From Poronia punctata (taxonomy: Eukaryota; Ascomycota; Sordariomycetes; Xylariales; Xylariaceae): a DNA stretch of 64,000 nucleotides. Position numbers and translations under genes: made by a program. Under the pieces are notes generated by a model that was not told the origin of the DNA, ran no database searches, and saw nothing but the letters and a program-made list of their open reading frames with translations. The stretch spans positions 1 through 64,000 of the forward strand of contig MU401590.1 in the NCBI GenBank assembly GCA_022579005.1, read 5' to 3'. This document shows, one piece after another, positions 13,252 to 24,422 of this stretch; the first letter of the stretch is position 1, and each line of letters opens with the position of its first letter.

Positions 13252-16137
13252 ATGCCACCCAAAACATACGAGAAGGTCGCCACCAGATGCGCAGAGAATA
13301 TTGCCTTCTTACATCTCCTCCACGATGTTCCAGCTCAACCGTCGTCTAACCCTTTGTCGGACACGCACTCCAAGGAGCGCAGCTATGGCCTGTCATTTGC
13401 GAATGAGCGTAGACTGGCCAGTGTCCTAGCATTTCTGGCAAAACTAGAAGATGATCCGTATACCGTCCCAGCAGTTTGTCTTCAAGAAATACCATCAGAC
13501 TCCCGGTTAAATATACTTTTAGCCGTGAACAAGACGACCAAAGACAGTCAGCAAGGGGTACTTACATCAATAGAGTCCTTCTTTGGAGAGATTACGACCA
13601 TCCTCCACGACCCAGAAGGTGCGCTGCCTACGCCGTTGTTATCGCTATGTCCGTGTTATTGATAAATCACAGGGCGACCCGAACTGGAAGACCAAGTGTT
13701 CTCTACAATCATGAGATACTGCGAAAACAAGATCCTCCTACGTCTACGCTTCGCAAGAAAACGACGAGATGCCAAGGACAAGAAGAGGACGTCTTTGAGA
13801 GAAGCACTTGAGCTTTCCATCGGTTATTACAAGGTATCGACAACGAAGCAACCTACGAACACTGCCGAGTTCTTGAACCAGGCCAGAGAAGTCGTAAGAC
13901 TGGCAACATCCTGGTTGAACCATCAGACACAAGGAGAACTAAAACAGTTGGTCGAAAGCGTCAACTCCCTTCGACTGGTCGACAACCTGGAAAAGATTGT
14001 CTCGACATCTATCCAAGACCCTTGCATGTCTTCTCACCTGCTGAACATGATACGCAAAGTGTCAAGATACCGCGAATGCGCAAGGAGATTATACCGAGCT
14101 GCCCTCAAGTCCCCACTGGTACGGAAAATGCGAGTGGTCCCAATTCAGTTGCCGGACAAGGCCTTTGATGGACCGCAAAAGTCGGAGAGCTACACCCCGA
14201 CTATTGAATCGACCCTATCCCGACTCCAGGGGCTAAAGAGTGCTCACTTGGACATCGATGGGATATGCCGGCTTCTCAAAGAAGATTCACCTGCGACAGC
14301 CCAAGAAAAATACAGAGAGCAGGTACAAGCCACGAAGCACGAGTCCAGAATACACGCCGAGATTCAACTTCTCTACTATTGCCGGACGAAATTGGCTCCA
14401 GAGGCCGTTTTGCCTCGAGTACTGTCCTCCAGCAAGGGTGCCTGTTGGCTTTGCAATGCATTCATACAAATGGACGGTCAATGGCACCCGCACAAATTCT
14501 ATACACCCCGAACCCATGGTAGATTGTATCCAAACTGGCGCTTACCTACTTCCTACACGGCGTGGTGTAGAGTCATCGCAGGCAGGTTCAATCAGGAACT
14601 GGAAGACCAGATGGCGAAGAGTGTGAAGACTCTCTGGGACCGGAAACAGAGGACTACCTACCCCAGCGTCGTAGAGAGTGAGCTTAGCAACTACACATGG
14701 TCCACGGTGAGATCACTCAGAGAAAGCTCATCTGGGACCTTGGCGGATGACGAACTCGTCCCGGAATCGACAACGACAGTGGATTCGTTCCACTCACTGA
14801 AGAAGAAACCCCAGCCCAAGAAGATTCATTATTTCCCTTTGGAAAAGCTGGCAGCCACCGAAGCTTACATCCCTGAAGAGGCGAGTGTTGCGGGTAGTGC
14901 CTGGCTCGATCTAAACGATACGCGCGAGGACCGATTCGTGTCAAGTGCTCCGAGCATACCTCTACCTACAGTAGGAGAGTCAGTAGTCGACGAACCCCTC
15001 GGTGCGGACGAGAATATCCATAATGTCGCTAGTAACGTAGGGGCTTTTCCTGCCGACGCACCAAGCGACCAACACGGCCCCAACACTTTGAGCTTGCCTC
15101 CACCTCCACCACCACCTCCACCGCCGCCGCCGCCTCTACCTGGACAGGCGGTAACGGTCGATGCCCATGTTAATGATGAAGCGAGTCTTGCCAATAAGAC
15201 CAATCTCGCTCCCGAAGGAGCTCCTGCCAAAGAAGAAGCGATTTTTGCTAGTCCGGCTGATCTCATTCCCACCGAACCCCCCGCCAACCATGAAGCAAGT
15301 ATTGCAAATCCCATTCCCGCCGACATACCGGGTGATCAAAAGGTAAACATCACGACTGTGGTTTTACCTACGCCGAGAGAGAGCCAGAAAACAATAAGTA
15401 TCACCAGCCCGACGCGGTCACATACTATATCTGCCAAAATACTAGAAGGCGCGAGCAAGATTGCTCCTCTAGTCTCGCTTAATATGGTAGCCAAGGATTC
15501 GGTAATCAGCGAGAGGCTCCGACCTTCTACACCCCGGATATCCCGTGAATCCCATGGGCCCCGTGAGTCCCATGAATCTCATAGGCCCCGTGAGTCCCAT
15601 GAATCTCATAGGCCCCGTGAGTCCCGTGAATCTCATAGGCTCCGTGAATCTCATGGGCCCTGTGAAACCCAGGAGACCCTACCATCGGCAAAAAGGCAGC
15701 ACACCCAGGACATCCCGGACCAGATACATCAGCCTTCGGAAAGCATACCTATCCCACCGCCAAAGCTCAACATACCGTTCTTCGACCAAGTCCGGTATAA
15801 ACAGGCCTCGAAACTTCTCAATCTAGGCCCGTTGCAGCTCCAGGTGGAATACGCAGGGAATGCTCAGAAGGAAGCAGCACATGGCACAACGCACCCCTCA
15901 CATCTCATTTGGATGATGGAGTTACTCTCGGAAGAAGAAGTTTGGATTCTCCTAAATCAAGGAAAGAAGATAATAGACGCCGGTGATATTTGCTACGAGG
16001 AGGTGTCTTATAGTTTGGACGAGACCAAGAGCATGTACATCCGGCTACTGGGTAGCGGAGTGGCCAAGTTGACGATGCGACCTGTACTCTATGTCGGACG
16101 GAGATCAGAACATAAGCGGAGAAAAGAGCATGCATGA
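13252..16137 (+). CDS. OTT_1508-like zinc deaminase-fold protein with disordered tail
   Basis: Join 13252..13618 and 13673..16137, giving 943 residues. The 54-nt intron (GTGCGC...CACAG) is a multiple of three but contains a stop. Residues ~340-385 carry the deaminase zinc signature: HAEIQLL with His350 and Glu352 (ligand plus proton shuttle), then CWLC with Cys380 and Cys383. The surrounding SSSKGACWLC and HGRLYPNWRLP stretches resemble the fungal OTT_1508-like deaminase family (Pfam PF14441), whose substrate is unknown. The N-terminal ~320 residues look helical and unlike known domains. From ~400 on the protein is low complexity: a run of 13 prolines (nt ~15098-15140), Ala/Pro/Asn-rich repeats, and a 9-residue RESHESHRP-type repeat (nt 15545-15660). 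A compact ~120-residue C-terminal region follows. There is no signal peptide or membrane helix. Family assignment rests on motif recognition only, and function is open. Confidence 0.8.
15545..15660 (+). repeat. 27-bp coding minisatellite (RESHESHRP units)
   Basis: About three and a half near-identical 27-bp units encode Arg-Glu-Ser-His and Glu-Ser-His-Arg-Pro alternations. They lie inside the disordered tail of the deaminase-like protein. The DNA copies differ at only a few positions, so the expansion is recent. The array is also open in at least one other frame. Confidence 0.85.
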
Positions 16138-16734
16138 TAGGGACAGCTGCTGAGCATAATTTGGTTTGGAGTTGGGGATATTCTCTTGTTTATTAATCTT
16201 GTACGGTATTTGGATGGTAATGGAATTTCTGGGCTAGAAACTGCCCCTCCCCTCATTCTATAATTGATTGATGTTTATGAGTAGAAACTACCCAAGGTTA
16301 GCTAAAAGACCAGGGTCAGGATCAAGGACCGGAACACAATAGCGTGGCGCACATGGAATTATTTATTCTGGTATTTAGGGCAGCGTAAAGCCGTGTTAAT
16401 AAACTCTGGCTAACGTGACGTAGGTAACCTAGACTTGAAGTGTTATGCATTTCCTTATCCCGTAGAAAACATGAAAGGGTGGAGGGGAGGGGGAGGTTTT
16501 CGGGCCATCAGATCTGGTAAACCGATACCACCAAACTTTCACTCACCCACCTGCATTAAACAGGTTGTTATCAATACCTTACACAACAGGTGCCGAGCCG
16601 AGTCTGCCGCGCAGATAAAACAAGATATTCCCACTGTTTCTTGTTTCTTAAAATGTAAATACCTACCTAGACCTATAATATTCTAAGTACCTATAGTGGG
16701 GACCTATTAATTTCGAGCAAAAATCACCTACCTT
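16138..16734. other. 3' flank of deaminase-like gene
   Basis: This normal-composition spacer ends at a sharp boundary with the AT-rich block near 16,735. No gene is seen. Confidence 0.55.
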
Positions 16735-18020
16735 GCGCTTTTTTGCGTAAATTACCTTTTTTTAATTATACCTTTTTTTATAAATATGTTTTGCTAAGCT
16801 ATACTACTTTTAATTAACGCGATAAAATATTATAGCTTTTATATATGCACTAAAATTGCTTTATTATATAATTTAGGTTAAATAGTGCACGTTTTAGTGT
16901 TAAAATATAATATTTTATAAAGTAGTGTATATAGTATTATAATATAGTATTTTAAGTAAAAATTAGCTTTTTTGCGCTTATAGCTAAAGCTGCTACTAAA
17001 AATAAATAAATATTATAAAAAGCATATTATAAAGTTTATTAAGTTAAACTTTTTTGTTTTTATTTATAAATTATATAAAATAACTTACTTAAATATATTT
17101 ATTAATATTTTAAAAAAGTAGCTTAAAAAAAAGTATTATATATTAATAAGCACTTTAATAACTATTTTTAACTTTTTAAGCAGCTATAAAAAAATTAAAA
17201 TAAGCTTTATAGCACTAAAATAAAAGTTTTAATTTTTAGTAGCATTTTTTTTAGTAATAAATCTAGTATTAATTATTATAATAGCTAATATATAGTATAA
17301 GCTTTTTAGCTTAAAAGTAATTTTAACTTTTTATATTTTAAGTGTTACTATAACTTTAAATTTGCTTTAATTTATATAAAAATAAATATATTATATTTAT
17401 TTATTAAATACGTTTAACTTTGCTATAAAAAAAATATATAAACGCAAATATTTTTAAAACATTTTTACTATATATATAGGTTTTGTTTTATAGCTATACT
17501 AGGCAACTTTAATATAGTATAAAGTAATATAATTATTAAAGTATATATAAAATTACTTAAAAAGCACTTTTTTAAAAACTTTAAATTTAACTTTATTTTT
17601 ATATATAATAATGCTTTTATTTATACTATATATATAGTTTAAAACCTTTTTAACTTTAATAAATATAAAGTGTTAAATTAGCTACTATATTTACTTAATA
17701 TAAACTTTATTAAAAACATATAAAAACTACTTAAAAAGTAAATCTATACTGCTAATTTATATTTATAAGCTATAAACAATTTAGCTAAAGCAATAAATAT
17801 GCTTATATATGCTATAATTAAGCAATAAAAAGCTATTAAAAAATATATTAAATTATTTTATTAACTTTATGCTATGCTATATTGCAGCCTTTATTATAGC
17901 TTGTAAATAGTATATAAAATACTAAGCTATACTATATAAATCCTTAGTTAATAAAACATATTATATACTATTTAAAATCTTTTTTGCTATTAAATTAAAT
18001 ATAATACGCGTTGTTAAAAA
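16735..18020. repeat. AT-rich, RIP-like block 2
   Basis: About 1.3 kb of nearly pure A/T DNA has no ORF and has abrupt edges on both sides. Recurrent words such as TTTAAAAA, TATAGCTA and TTTAGC resemble those of the first block, which suggests either a shared RIP process or a shared parental repeat. I cannot tell by eye whether the two blocks are homologous. It lies between the deaminase-like and aminomutase-like genes. Confidence 0.8.
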
Positions 18021-18911
18021 TAACATGTCTTGTTGGTAAAATATGGCAATGTAGGGCGTGCTCGGAATTAATAGGCACCGACTGTACCTAATGCACCTAA
18101 CCTACCCAAGTGCTAACCAACCTACTATATTTGTGAAATCATCTTTCATGTTGGTAGCTGAACTTGGAAACACTAGACTACTTCCGGACCCGAAAACGGC
18201 CCATAGAAAAGTCTCCCCCCCCGCTCCGGGCGCAACCATAGTCGTATGTGTGGGGTTTTGTTTTTTGGGTGATCCGCAAAGTGTAGACTAGGGCCGGTAG
18301 CCGGTAGCCGGTCTCAGATCTGGAAAAACATGTGTGTCAAATGTTGAATTGGCTGGCGTAAAGTTACACTGCGTTAAGTAGGTAGGTAGGTATTGAGACA
18401 GACAGATAGATATCACTGATCAGGGAGTGTGATACAGACGGGCCCGAGACAAGGGGACAGGTATGAATTACGTAGGTTAGGTAGGTTAGGTTATCTATAC
18501 AAATGAGCTTATGTAGGTCAGGTGTGAGAATACTACGGTAAGGTATGCATATATATGTGGGAAAAGGGAAAGGGGGTTGTCGTGGATTCGTGGGGAAAAG
18601 ATCTGAGCAAGAGAAGGGGAGATTTGGGACTTTTATATCATACATACCCATGATCCATCAATCAGCTGGGGCTGACCGCGTTTTTTGGCAATGTTTCTCG
18701 AGGTAGAAATAGGATTGTTGGCCGATCATTCCCCACGCCTGCGGCCTACCCCCCCAATATCGGTAATGGATTGAGCATCTGAACAAAAGTTCAGTTCCTT
18801 CTTGTTTAATCCCGTCAAGCGTATCTGAGAGGACTTTTTTATTTTTATTTTCAAATTTTTTAACGTTTCTACGGTTACCCGAGATGCTCATACATCATCA
18901 TCATATTTACA
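18021..18911. other. Intergenic upstream of aminomutase-like gene
   Basis: Normal composition resumes at 18,021. The region contains runs of TAGGTAGG and GGTTAGGTAGGTTAGG type near 18,375-18,490 and no convincing ORF. The last ~100 bases are T-rich and then A-rich before the ATG at 18912, as expected of a promoter and leader. Confidence 0.55.
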
Positions 18912-20442
18912 ATGGCGTCCATACTGAAGAGAAAGTCGTATGATATGTTCACTAAGAGTGCCATACCACGACTTTTTCAAAAGTATGCCCCTCATCTCGA
19001 CGCAGAGTCTTATGTGGCCGCCGCAAATGTCTTTCCCATGAGAGTAAACAACCATGTGGCAGAAGACCTTATCGACTGGTATAGACGTCCCCTTCTTACC
19101 TACTTACCTACTTTGATTCAAGAACAGTATAAAAAAAAACTCATTCTTTGCCAGGAACAATGTCCCGGATGATCCCATGTTTCAACTCGCGTTCCCTCAA
19201 CCAGCGATGCTGGACCGAGACGACATGGAAAAGATCAAGACCGCCGTGCGCAATGGCCAGCCCAAACCAGCCATACAACAACTAGCCGAGGAGGTCCGGA
19301 AGGCGATGAACCCCCACCCAGCCAACCAAAAGACCGAAAACGTCCCGCGTCTAGACGGCATCGAGCTCCCGGGCATGCAGCACAAGTACCGCGAGACAGT
19401 GCTATTCTTCCCGTCGCAAGGGCAATTCTGCCACGCCTTCTGCACCTACTGCTTCCGCTGGGCGCAATTCACATCCGTAGGGTCCTCGCAGACATTTAAA
19501 TCGAGCGACGGCGCCCAACTGCGCGATTACATATCCCGGACCCCGCAAGTCCGCGACGTGTTATTCACCGGCGGCGACCCCATGGTCATGCCTCCGGAGC
19601 ACCTGGCCTCATACATCGACCCGTTGATCGCGAGTGACGGGTCCGCCCCTGCACATCTCGACACCATCCGTATCGGGTCCAAGTCGTTGGCCTGGTGGCC
19701 GTATAAATACATCAGCGACCCCGAAGCAAAAGACACGCTGAAGATCTTCGAAAGAGTCGTCGAATCCGGTAGACAGCTCGCTTTTCAGGCGCATTTCAGC
19801 CATCCGCGCGAGCTGGAACATCCCGCTGCGCAAGAAGCCATTCGACATATCCGTATGACGGGCGCGCAGATCCGTGGACAAGCGCCCCTTATCCGACATG
19901 TCAACGACGACCCGAAGCTGTGGCGAGACATGTGGAATCTGCAGGTGAAATTAGGTGTCGTGCCTTATTACATGTAAGTGGCAAGCAAGCAAGCAAGCAA
20001 GCATATTGCTCATTTCTCCTTTCCGGTTATTTTAGGTTCCCAGACTGATGCGAGAGACAGGTTCGTCGAGCGAGACACGGGCGCCTCACATTACTGGAAC
20101 GTACCGCTAGGACGGGCCCACGACATCTTCAGTCGCGCATACGCCGGCCTATCCGGGACGGCGCGGACGGTGCGCGGTCCCTCCATGTCGGCGTCGCCGG
20201 GGAAAGTCGGCGTCATAGGTGTCGAGAACGTCTGCGGCGAAGACGTCTTCGTGCTCAAGTTCTGGCAGGCCCGCGATCCTTCTTGGATAGGTCGCGTCTT
20301 CTTTGCCAAGTACGACCCCGAAGCTACCTGGTTGAGCAATCTCGTGCCGGCTTTCGGACACAAGGAGTTCTTCTACGAGGAGAGGTATAGGGAGTTGGTG
20401 AAGAAGACTGGTGAGGGTTCTTCGGGACAATTGTTGGATTGA
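18912..20442 (+). CDS. Lysine 2,3-aminomutase-like radical SAM protein (KamA family)
   Basis: Three exons (18912..19078, 19155..19973, 20061..20442) join to 455 residues. The radical SAM cluster motif is C148-x3-C152-x2-C155 (FCHAFCTYC), followed by FTGGDPMVM and the conserved family segment GVVPYYMFVERDTGA, which is rebuilt exactly across the second intron. Family members use a [4Fe-4S] cluster, S-adenosylmethionine and PLP to move an amino group between adjacent carbons. The usual PLP lysine lies in a glycine-rich PGGGGK motif. Here the equivalent position reads SASPGKVGV with Lys377, so the lysine is kept but the glycine run is shortened. The N-terminal ~60 residues are a fungal-type extension. 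Intron 2 contains a GCAA tetranucleotide repeat. Fungal members are usually annotated as lysine 2,3-aminomutase, but the true substrate is not established. No lysine-catabolism neighbour is visible. Confidence 0.88.
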
Positions 20443-20685
20443 TTGATATTTAGAAGAAGAAAATAGGAAAAAAATATTAAGTTTGTTAATTATGATATCC
20501 GTGTGATTGGCACACTTACTTTATTGCCTATTTTCATGTAATGTGTGTATCTTCCTGGACTTGTCCCTTGAAGTATGCTGGGAAGGAATCATGTCATGAT
20601 TTCCTTCCTAGGATTTATGATTCCCAGTTCCTGCTCCCGTCTCCCTAGGTTATTGATTATCTTTTCCTCGTGTTGCTTACATAAG

Positions 20686-20757
20686 GGGCTTGTGGTTTAG
20701 TGGTATAATACTCCCTTAGCATGGGAGTGGTCCGGGGTTCGATTCCCCGCGAGTCCA
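20686..20757 (+). tRNA. tRNA-Ala (AGC)
   Basis: A complete cloverleaf can be drawn. The acceptor GGGCTTG pairs with CGAGTCC (two G-T pairs), with a short D arm GTTTAGTGGTATAAT. The anticodon arm CTCCC-TTAGCAT-GGGAG has anticodon AGC, and the T arm is CGGGG-TTCGATT-CCCCG. Discriminator A is at 20757. There is no intron. The D-arm A-box and GGTTCGATTCC B-box fit RNA polymerase III internal promoters. Confidence 0.93.
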
Positions 20758-20762
20758 ACATC

Positions 20763-20797
20763 AGAGGTTCAATTCCTCTTATACCATTCTTTTTTTC
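20763..20797 (+). other. Extra T-arm-like hairpin plus T-run after tRNA-Ala
   Basis: AGAGG-TTCAATT-CCTCT forms a perfect 5-bp stem with a 7-base T-loop-like sequence, followed by TATACCA and then a long T run (Pol III type terminator). The terminal TTATACC can also pair fully with GGTATAA inside the D arm of the tRNA gene at 20702-20708. It may be a relic of a second tRNA 3' half or part of a longer trailer structure. Confidence 0.5.
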
Positions 20798-21761
20798 CTT
20801 TTTGATATTCTGGTTAATCTTTTTTTTTCTTGCTTTCTAGCAGATGCAATGACAACTTACATGAAGTTTTGATACTTTGAGCCATACATACCGGGATTAA
20901 CCCCCTTCTGGTATAATACATGATGTCTTCACCCGGCAGACATCATCATCAGGATAGTATGCTCTTGTGGTGGTCTAGTCTAGGTAGCACAAACATTAAC
21001 ACGTTAAGCGCACTAGCCTTAACATACATTAGCTAGCACATATTCTGTGGTTAGAGGCTAACCTAAGGGGGGAGGGTAGTGGGCTCCAAAAGGCCGCCAA
21101 ATCTTCGGACCTTTTGACATCCAGTCCAGCGACAACAGTACGTGCAACTACCTCCTCATATTACCATTGCATTCCTGTCTTGTGCTTTGTCAAACGTTCC
21201 TTCATCCGAAAAGATTGGTGTAGCTTTTCGCATTCCTGCTTTAACATCATCCCTGACAACTCTGGAGTATTGTAGGGGACCCCAGACATCAGGTGTTATA
21301 TTCTCGATAACAAATGCACCGTTCCACACTGCCGCCTGTAGCCTTGCACTCCTGCCCGTAGATACTGTCCCAAGGCTTTAGGGGTGGGCACATTACAAAC
21401 TTATCTACCTAACTAAAGCCGCCACTCACCTCTTTATGTCCCCCAGAAGACAAACGGAGATAGAATAAGTCTGGACAACGTGACTCAACGATTTATTTGG
21501 TCTTCCCACCCACCCTCCTATTACCTCCCATAGACACGTCTCTTTCAGTCTAGGCATCTGCTGTACCGCCTGCTTCACAGAACAAGCCACCAACCATCCG
21601 CGTTCTTGCCTTGTTTTGCAAAGCTGAGAAAACACGCCTATGGAAGGGGCCGGCATCTGAAGCTTTGGCATTTCGGGTTATCGTCAGTTTAGCCCTATGT
21701 TTCACCTCTAGTCACATTCTCCTTCCTTAGCTTAGATCTGGTCACCCATTGTTACGGCATA
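20798..21761. other. Intergenic
   Basis: This stretch has no gene with recognisable features. An open frame at 21142-21381 begins with GTG and lacks any domain. The final ~100 bases are the REX3 leader. Confidence 0.55.
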
Positions 21762-23828
21762 ATGGCCAACACTCTAGCTTCTCTCAAGAGCCTCCCTTGT
21801 CCAGCAGGCGATAATTGCACTGCTTTCCAGTGCGTCTTTGGTCATCCCCGGGACGCAAGTAAAGCCAAGGCAACGAGCAAAAATAGCGACATCAGTGCAG
21901 CCAATAACTCTATTAACCACCGAAATACACCCGCCGCACCCTTGTCTGGCACCCGTCCAACCGAGAATACTAAACATCTTGTTGAAGTTGAAGAACAGCC
22001 TAGGAAGAGGGCTAAGCTAGACATAGACGGTGCTGCGACTTTACTTGCAAAACCAGCAGGGTCTCGGATTCAAAAATCTGATAAACAAAGAAATGTCAGC
22101 TTTACTAGTCCTTCTACAACCAAACCAGAGCGTGGTTCGACTTTGGCTATGGAACACAATCGCCCATTGACAGCCAGTGTGAACAAGCAAACAGATGGCA
22201 CCCAGTTCGGACGGGAACAGCCAGCCAAGGTTGTTTCGCAAGTCCCTCCAAACCCACCACCTGTTAAGCCTGTGACTCAATCCAAGATGGCCAGCAAAGC
22301 ACCCAAAGGACCCGAAGTACTAAACCCACGCCTATTAAATAAAGCACCAGCCAGTCATCCCTCCCGCGTTGCCCTGGTCAAGGCCCTTCACAAGGAATTC
22401 AAGCGGCTAAACGATGAGTTGAAGGAGACAATCACAGATGCAGAGAAAAAGTTGCTTCTATCTGAGCAAGAGTTGATTGTCAAGACCCTTGACGATGAGC
22501 AGGAAATAGCGACCAAGAAGACCCTAATATACAACACCTCAATTCGAAATCGCATCATGATGTACAAGCGAATGACCGTCTTACAATGGAAAGAAGAGAG
22601 AACAAAGGCAACCCAATGCGATAACCAAGAAACCACCAAACCGGTCACCGAAATACCAGTCTCCATCGACACAGGGCTTTCCACGTCGCAAGAAATCGAG
22701 TTTCTACCACGCTTGGTGACCGATCTAAAGGGGCTCGGGAAATTTGGGTACATCACTTCTGCCCCGTCTGACGCCGACGTCAAAACCGCTCTAGCAGCCA
22801 TCGAAGCATGTGGCAACACGGAAACCTGCGACCGCTGCACCCGTCGGTTTCAGGTATTCCCAGGACGGCGGGAGAGCGATGGCGCTCTAGCATCCAATGG
22901 TCCATGTACTCATCATCCCGGCAAGGCATATTATGTTGATAGGGTGCCAGGCGACCGTTTGGCAAATCGGGATCGGGAGCGGAAATACCGCTGCTGTCAG
23001 CGAGCAATCGATGATGAAGCGGGTGGTTGCACCACGGCAGCAAACCATGTTTTCAAGACGACAGACCCCAAAAGACTGGCAGCAGTCCTGAACTTTGCTG
23101 AGACCCCAATAAACCCAAATGTGCCCAAGGACAGAGCAGTGTGTTTCGACTGCGAGATGGGGTATACCGTACATGGTCTTGAGCTGATCCGACTGACCGC
23201 CGTATCTTGGCCAGATGGTGCCATCCTCCTGGACATATTGGTTCAGCCAGTAGGAGAGATTCTCGACCTCAACACTCGATACTCTGGCGTGCGGCCAGAA
23301 GACATTGCTCTAGCTGAGCCATGTGGACTTGAGACAAGCCATGAGCCTACAGTTGTACCAACCGAAAAACCAGACGAGAAGCCCCGCCAACGACTCAAGA
23401 TTGCTCCTTCACCTCGGGTTGCGCGAGATTTGCTATTCACCCTTATCAGTGCCGAAACCCCCTTGATTGGCCATGGACTCGAGAACGATCTCAATTCTGT
23501 GCGCATCATCCACCCCACATGTATCGACACCATAATCCTCTGGCCCCATTCACGTGGTCTTCCTATGCGCAATGGTCTCAAGTACCTTATGCAGAGCAAG
23601 TTAGGCCGGACGATACAGGCAGAGACACCAGATGTGTCTCCTGAAGGTCATGACAGCGCAGAGGATGCAAGAGCGGCTGGGGATCTTGTCCGTCTAAAGA
23701 TCCGAGATGAATGGAAAAGCTTACAGATGAAGGGGTGGATTATAGGTCCAGATGGGAAGTTGCAGGCGCCAGCCGAAGAGTGGACTGTGGTAGGAGGAGC
23801 AAAGGTGAAAAAAGGTGCATTCTGGTAA
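21762..23828 (+). CDS. REX3: RNA exonuclease, Rex3/Rex1-like DEDDh nuclease
   Basis: This is a single-exon gene of 688 residues, ATG at 21762. The N-terminus has a CCCH-like finger, C13-x5-C19-x4-C24-x3-H28. Residues ~200-280 are helical and charged. Residues ~345-440 hold a second Cys/His-rich region (CDRC...C-x-HH...CC...GC...H) seen in Rex1/Rex3 proteins. The catalytic 3'-5' exonuclease domain follows: Asp463 and Glu465 in FDCEMG, Asp576 in GHGLENDL, and His630 and Asp635 in HDSAED, completing the DEDDh set. An insertion rich in Pro and Lys interrupts the domain between the first and second motifs. Yeast Rex3 matures RNase MRP RNA and trims other small RNAs. The nuclear RNA-processing role is inferred from family. 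It could equally be called a REX1-like exonuclease. Confidence 0.87.
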   Translation: MANTLASLKSLPCPAGDNCTAFQCVFGHPRDASKAKATSKNSDISAANNSINHRNTPAAPLSGTRPTENTKHLVEVEEQPRKRAKLDIDGAATLLAKPAGSRIQKSDKQRNVSFTSPSTTKPERGSTLAMEHNRPLTASVNKQTDGTQFGREQPAKVVSQVPPNPPPVKPVTQSKMASKAPKGPEVLNPRLLNKAPASHPSRVALVKALHKEFKRLNDELKETITDAEKKLLLSEQELIVKTLDDEQEIATKKTLIYNTSIRNRIMMYKRMTVLQWKEERTKATQCDNQETTKPVTEIPVSIDTGLSTSQEIEFLPRLVTDLKGLGKFGYITSAPSDADVKTALAAIEACGNTETCDRCTRRFQVFPGRRESDGALASNGPCTHHPGKAYYVDRVPGDRLANRDRERKYRCCQRAIDDEAGGCTTAANHVFKTTDPKRLAAVLNFAETPINPNVPKDRAVCFDCEMGYTVHGLELIRLTAVSWPDGAILLDILVQPVGEILDLNTRYSGVRPEDIALAEPCGLETSHEPTVVPTEKPDEKPRQRLKIAPSPRVARDLLFTLISAETPLIGHGLENDLNSVRIIHPTCIDTIILWPHSRGLPMRNGLKYLMQSKLGRTIQAETPDVSPEGHDSAEDARAAGDLVRLKIRDEWKSLQMKGWIIGPDGKLQAPAEEWTVVGGAKVKKGAFW

Positions 23829-24422
23829 TTGACTCCTGAAAGCAACACAACTGTCTATTTAGGGGGTGGGGGAGTTGGGCGTACACTTGATGTTTGATGG
23901 ATATTATCGATGACATGCAGTCCTCGATATCCTTGCAGTAAACGCTAGAGTGAGCTGATGGACGCAATGCCTCTGATAATGGATAGCTCAGATTTGTAGC
24001 TGACACAACGGCTTCACTTCCAAGAAGGAAAGTTGAGCCCGGTTGATAGAGTCTTCCGACTTTGTTCGGGCCGTCTTGGTACACGCAAGCTATAAATATG
24101 GCTTGATGAAGTTCTTCCAAGCCTAGCAGCAAGGCAGGCAGGCAATCATAACCTAATTCTTCACTCACATTACTGAAGATGCTGATAAGTTGTGAACATC
24201 CTAAGCGTACCGGTCAGGGCGCCCTAAGTCACAACGTACCAAGTGTTACAGATGTTTTTGAATTCTTTTCCCACAAGTAGTAGCACATATTATCATAATC
24301 CCGAGTGGAGAAACGGGCAGTATCTTTGCTAATATACATAAAGGGGTTTCTCCTCTGACTTGTGTGGATTGTATTGGCCACCCCTACCTAGTTCATAACA
24401 TCCCAGCTTTCGAGCCCTTCAC
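23829..24422. other. Spacer between convergent REX3 and PHB1
   Basis: About 0.6 kb holds the two 3' ends. An antisense frame of 142 codons at 23740-24168 overlaps the REX3 end and shows no domain, so I regard it as chance. Confidence 0.55.
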
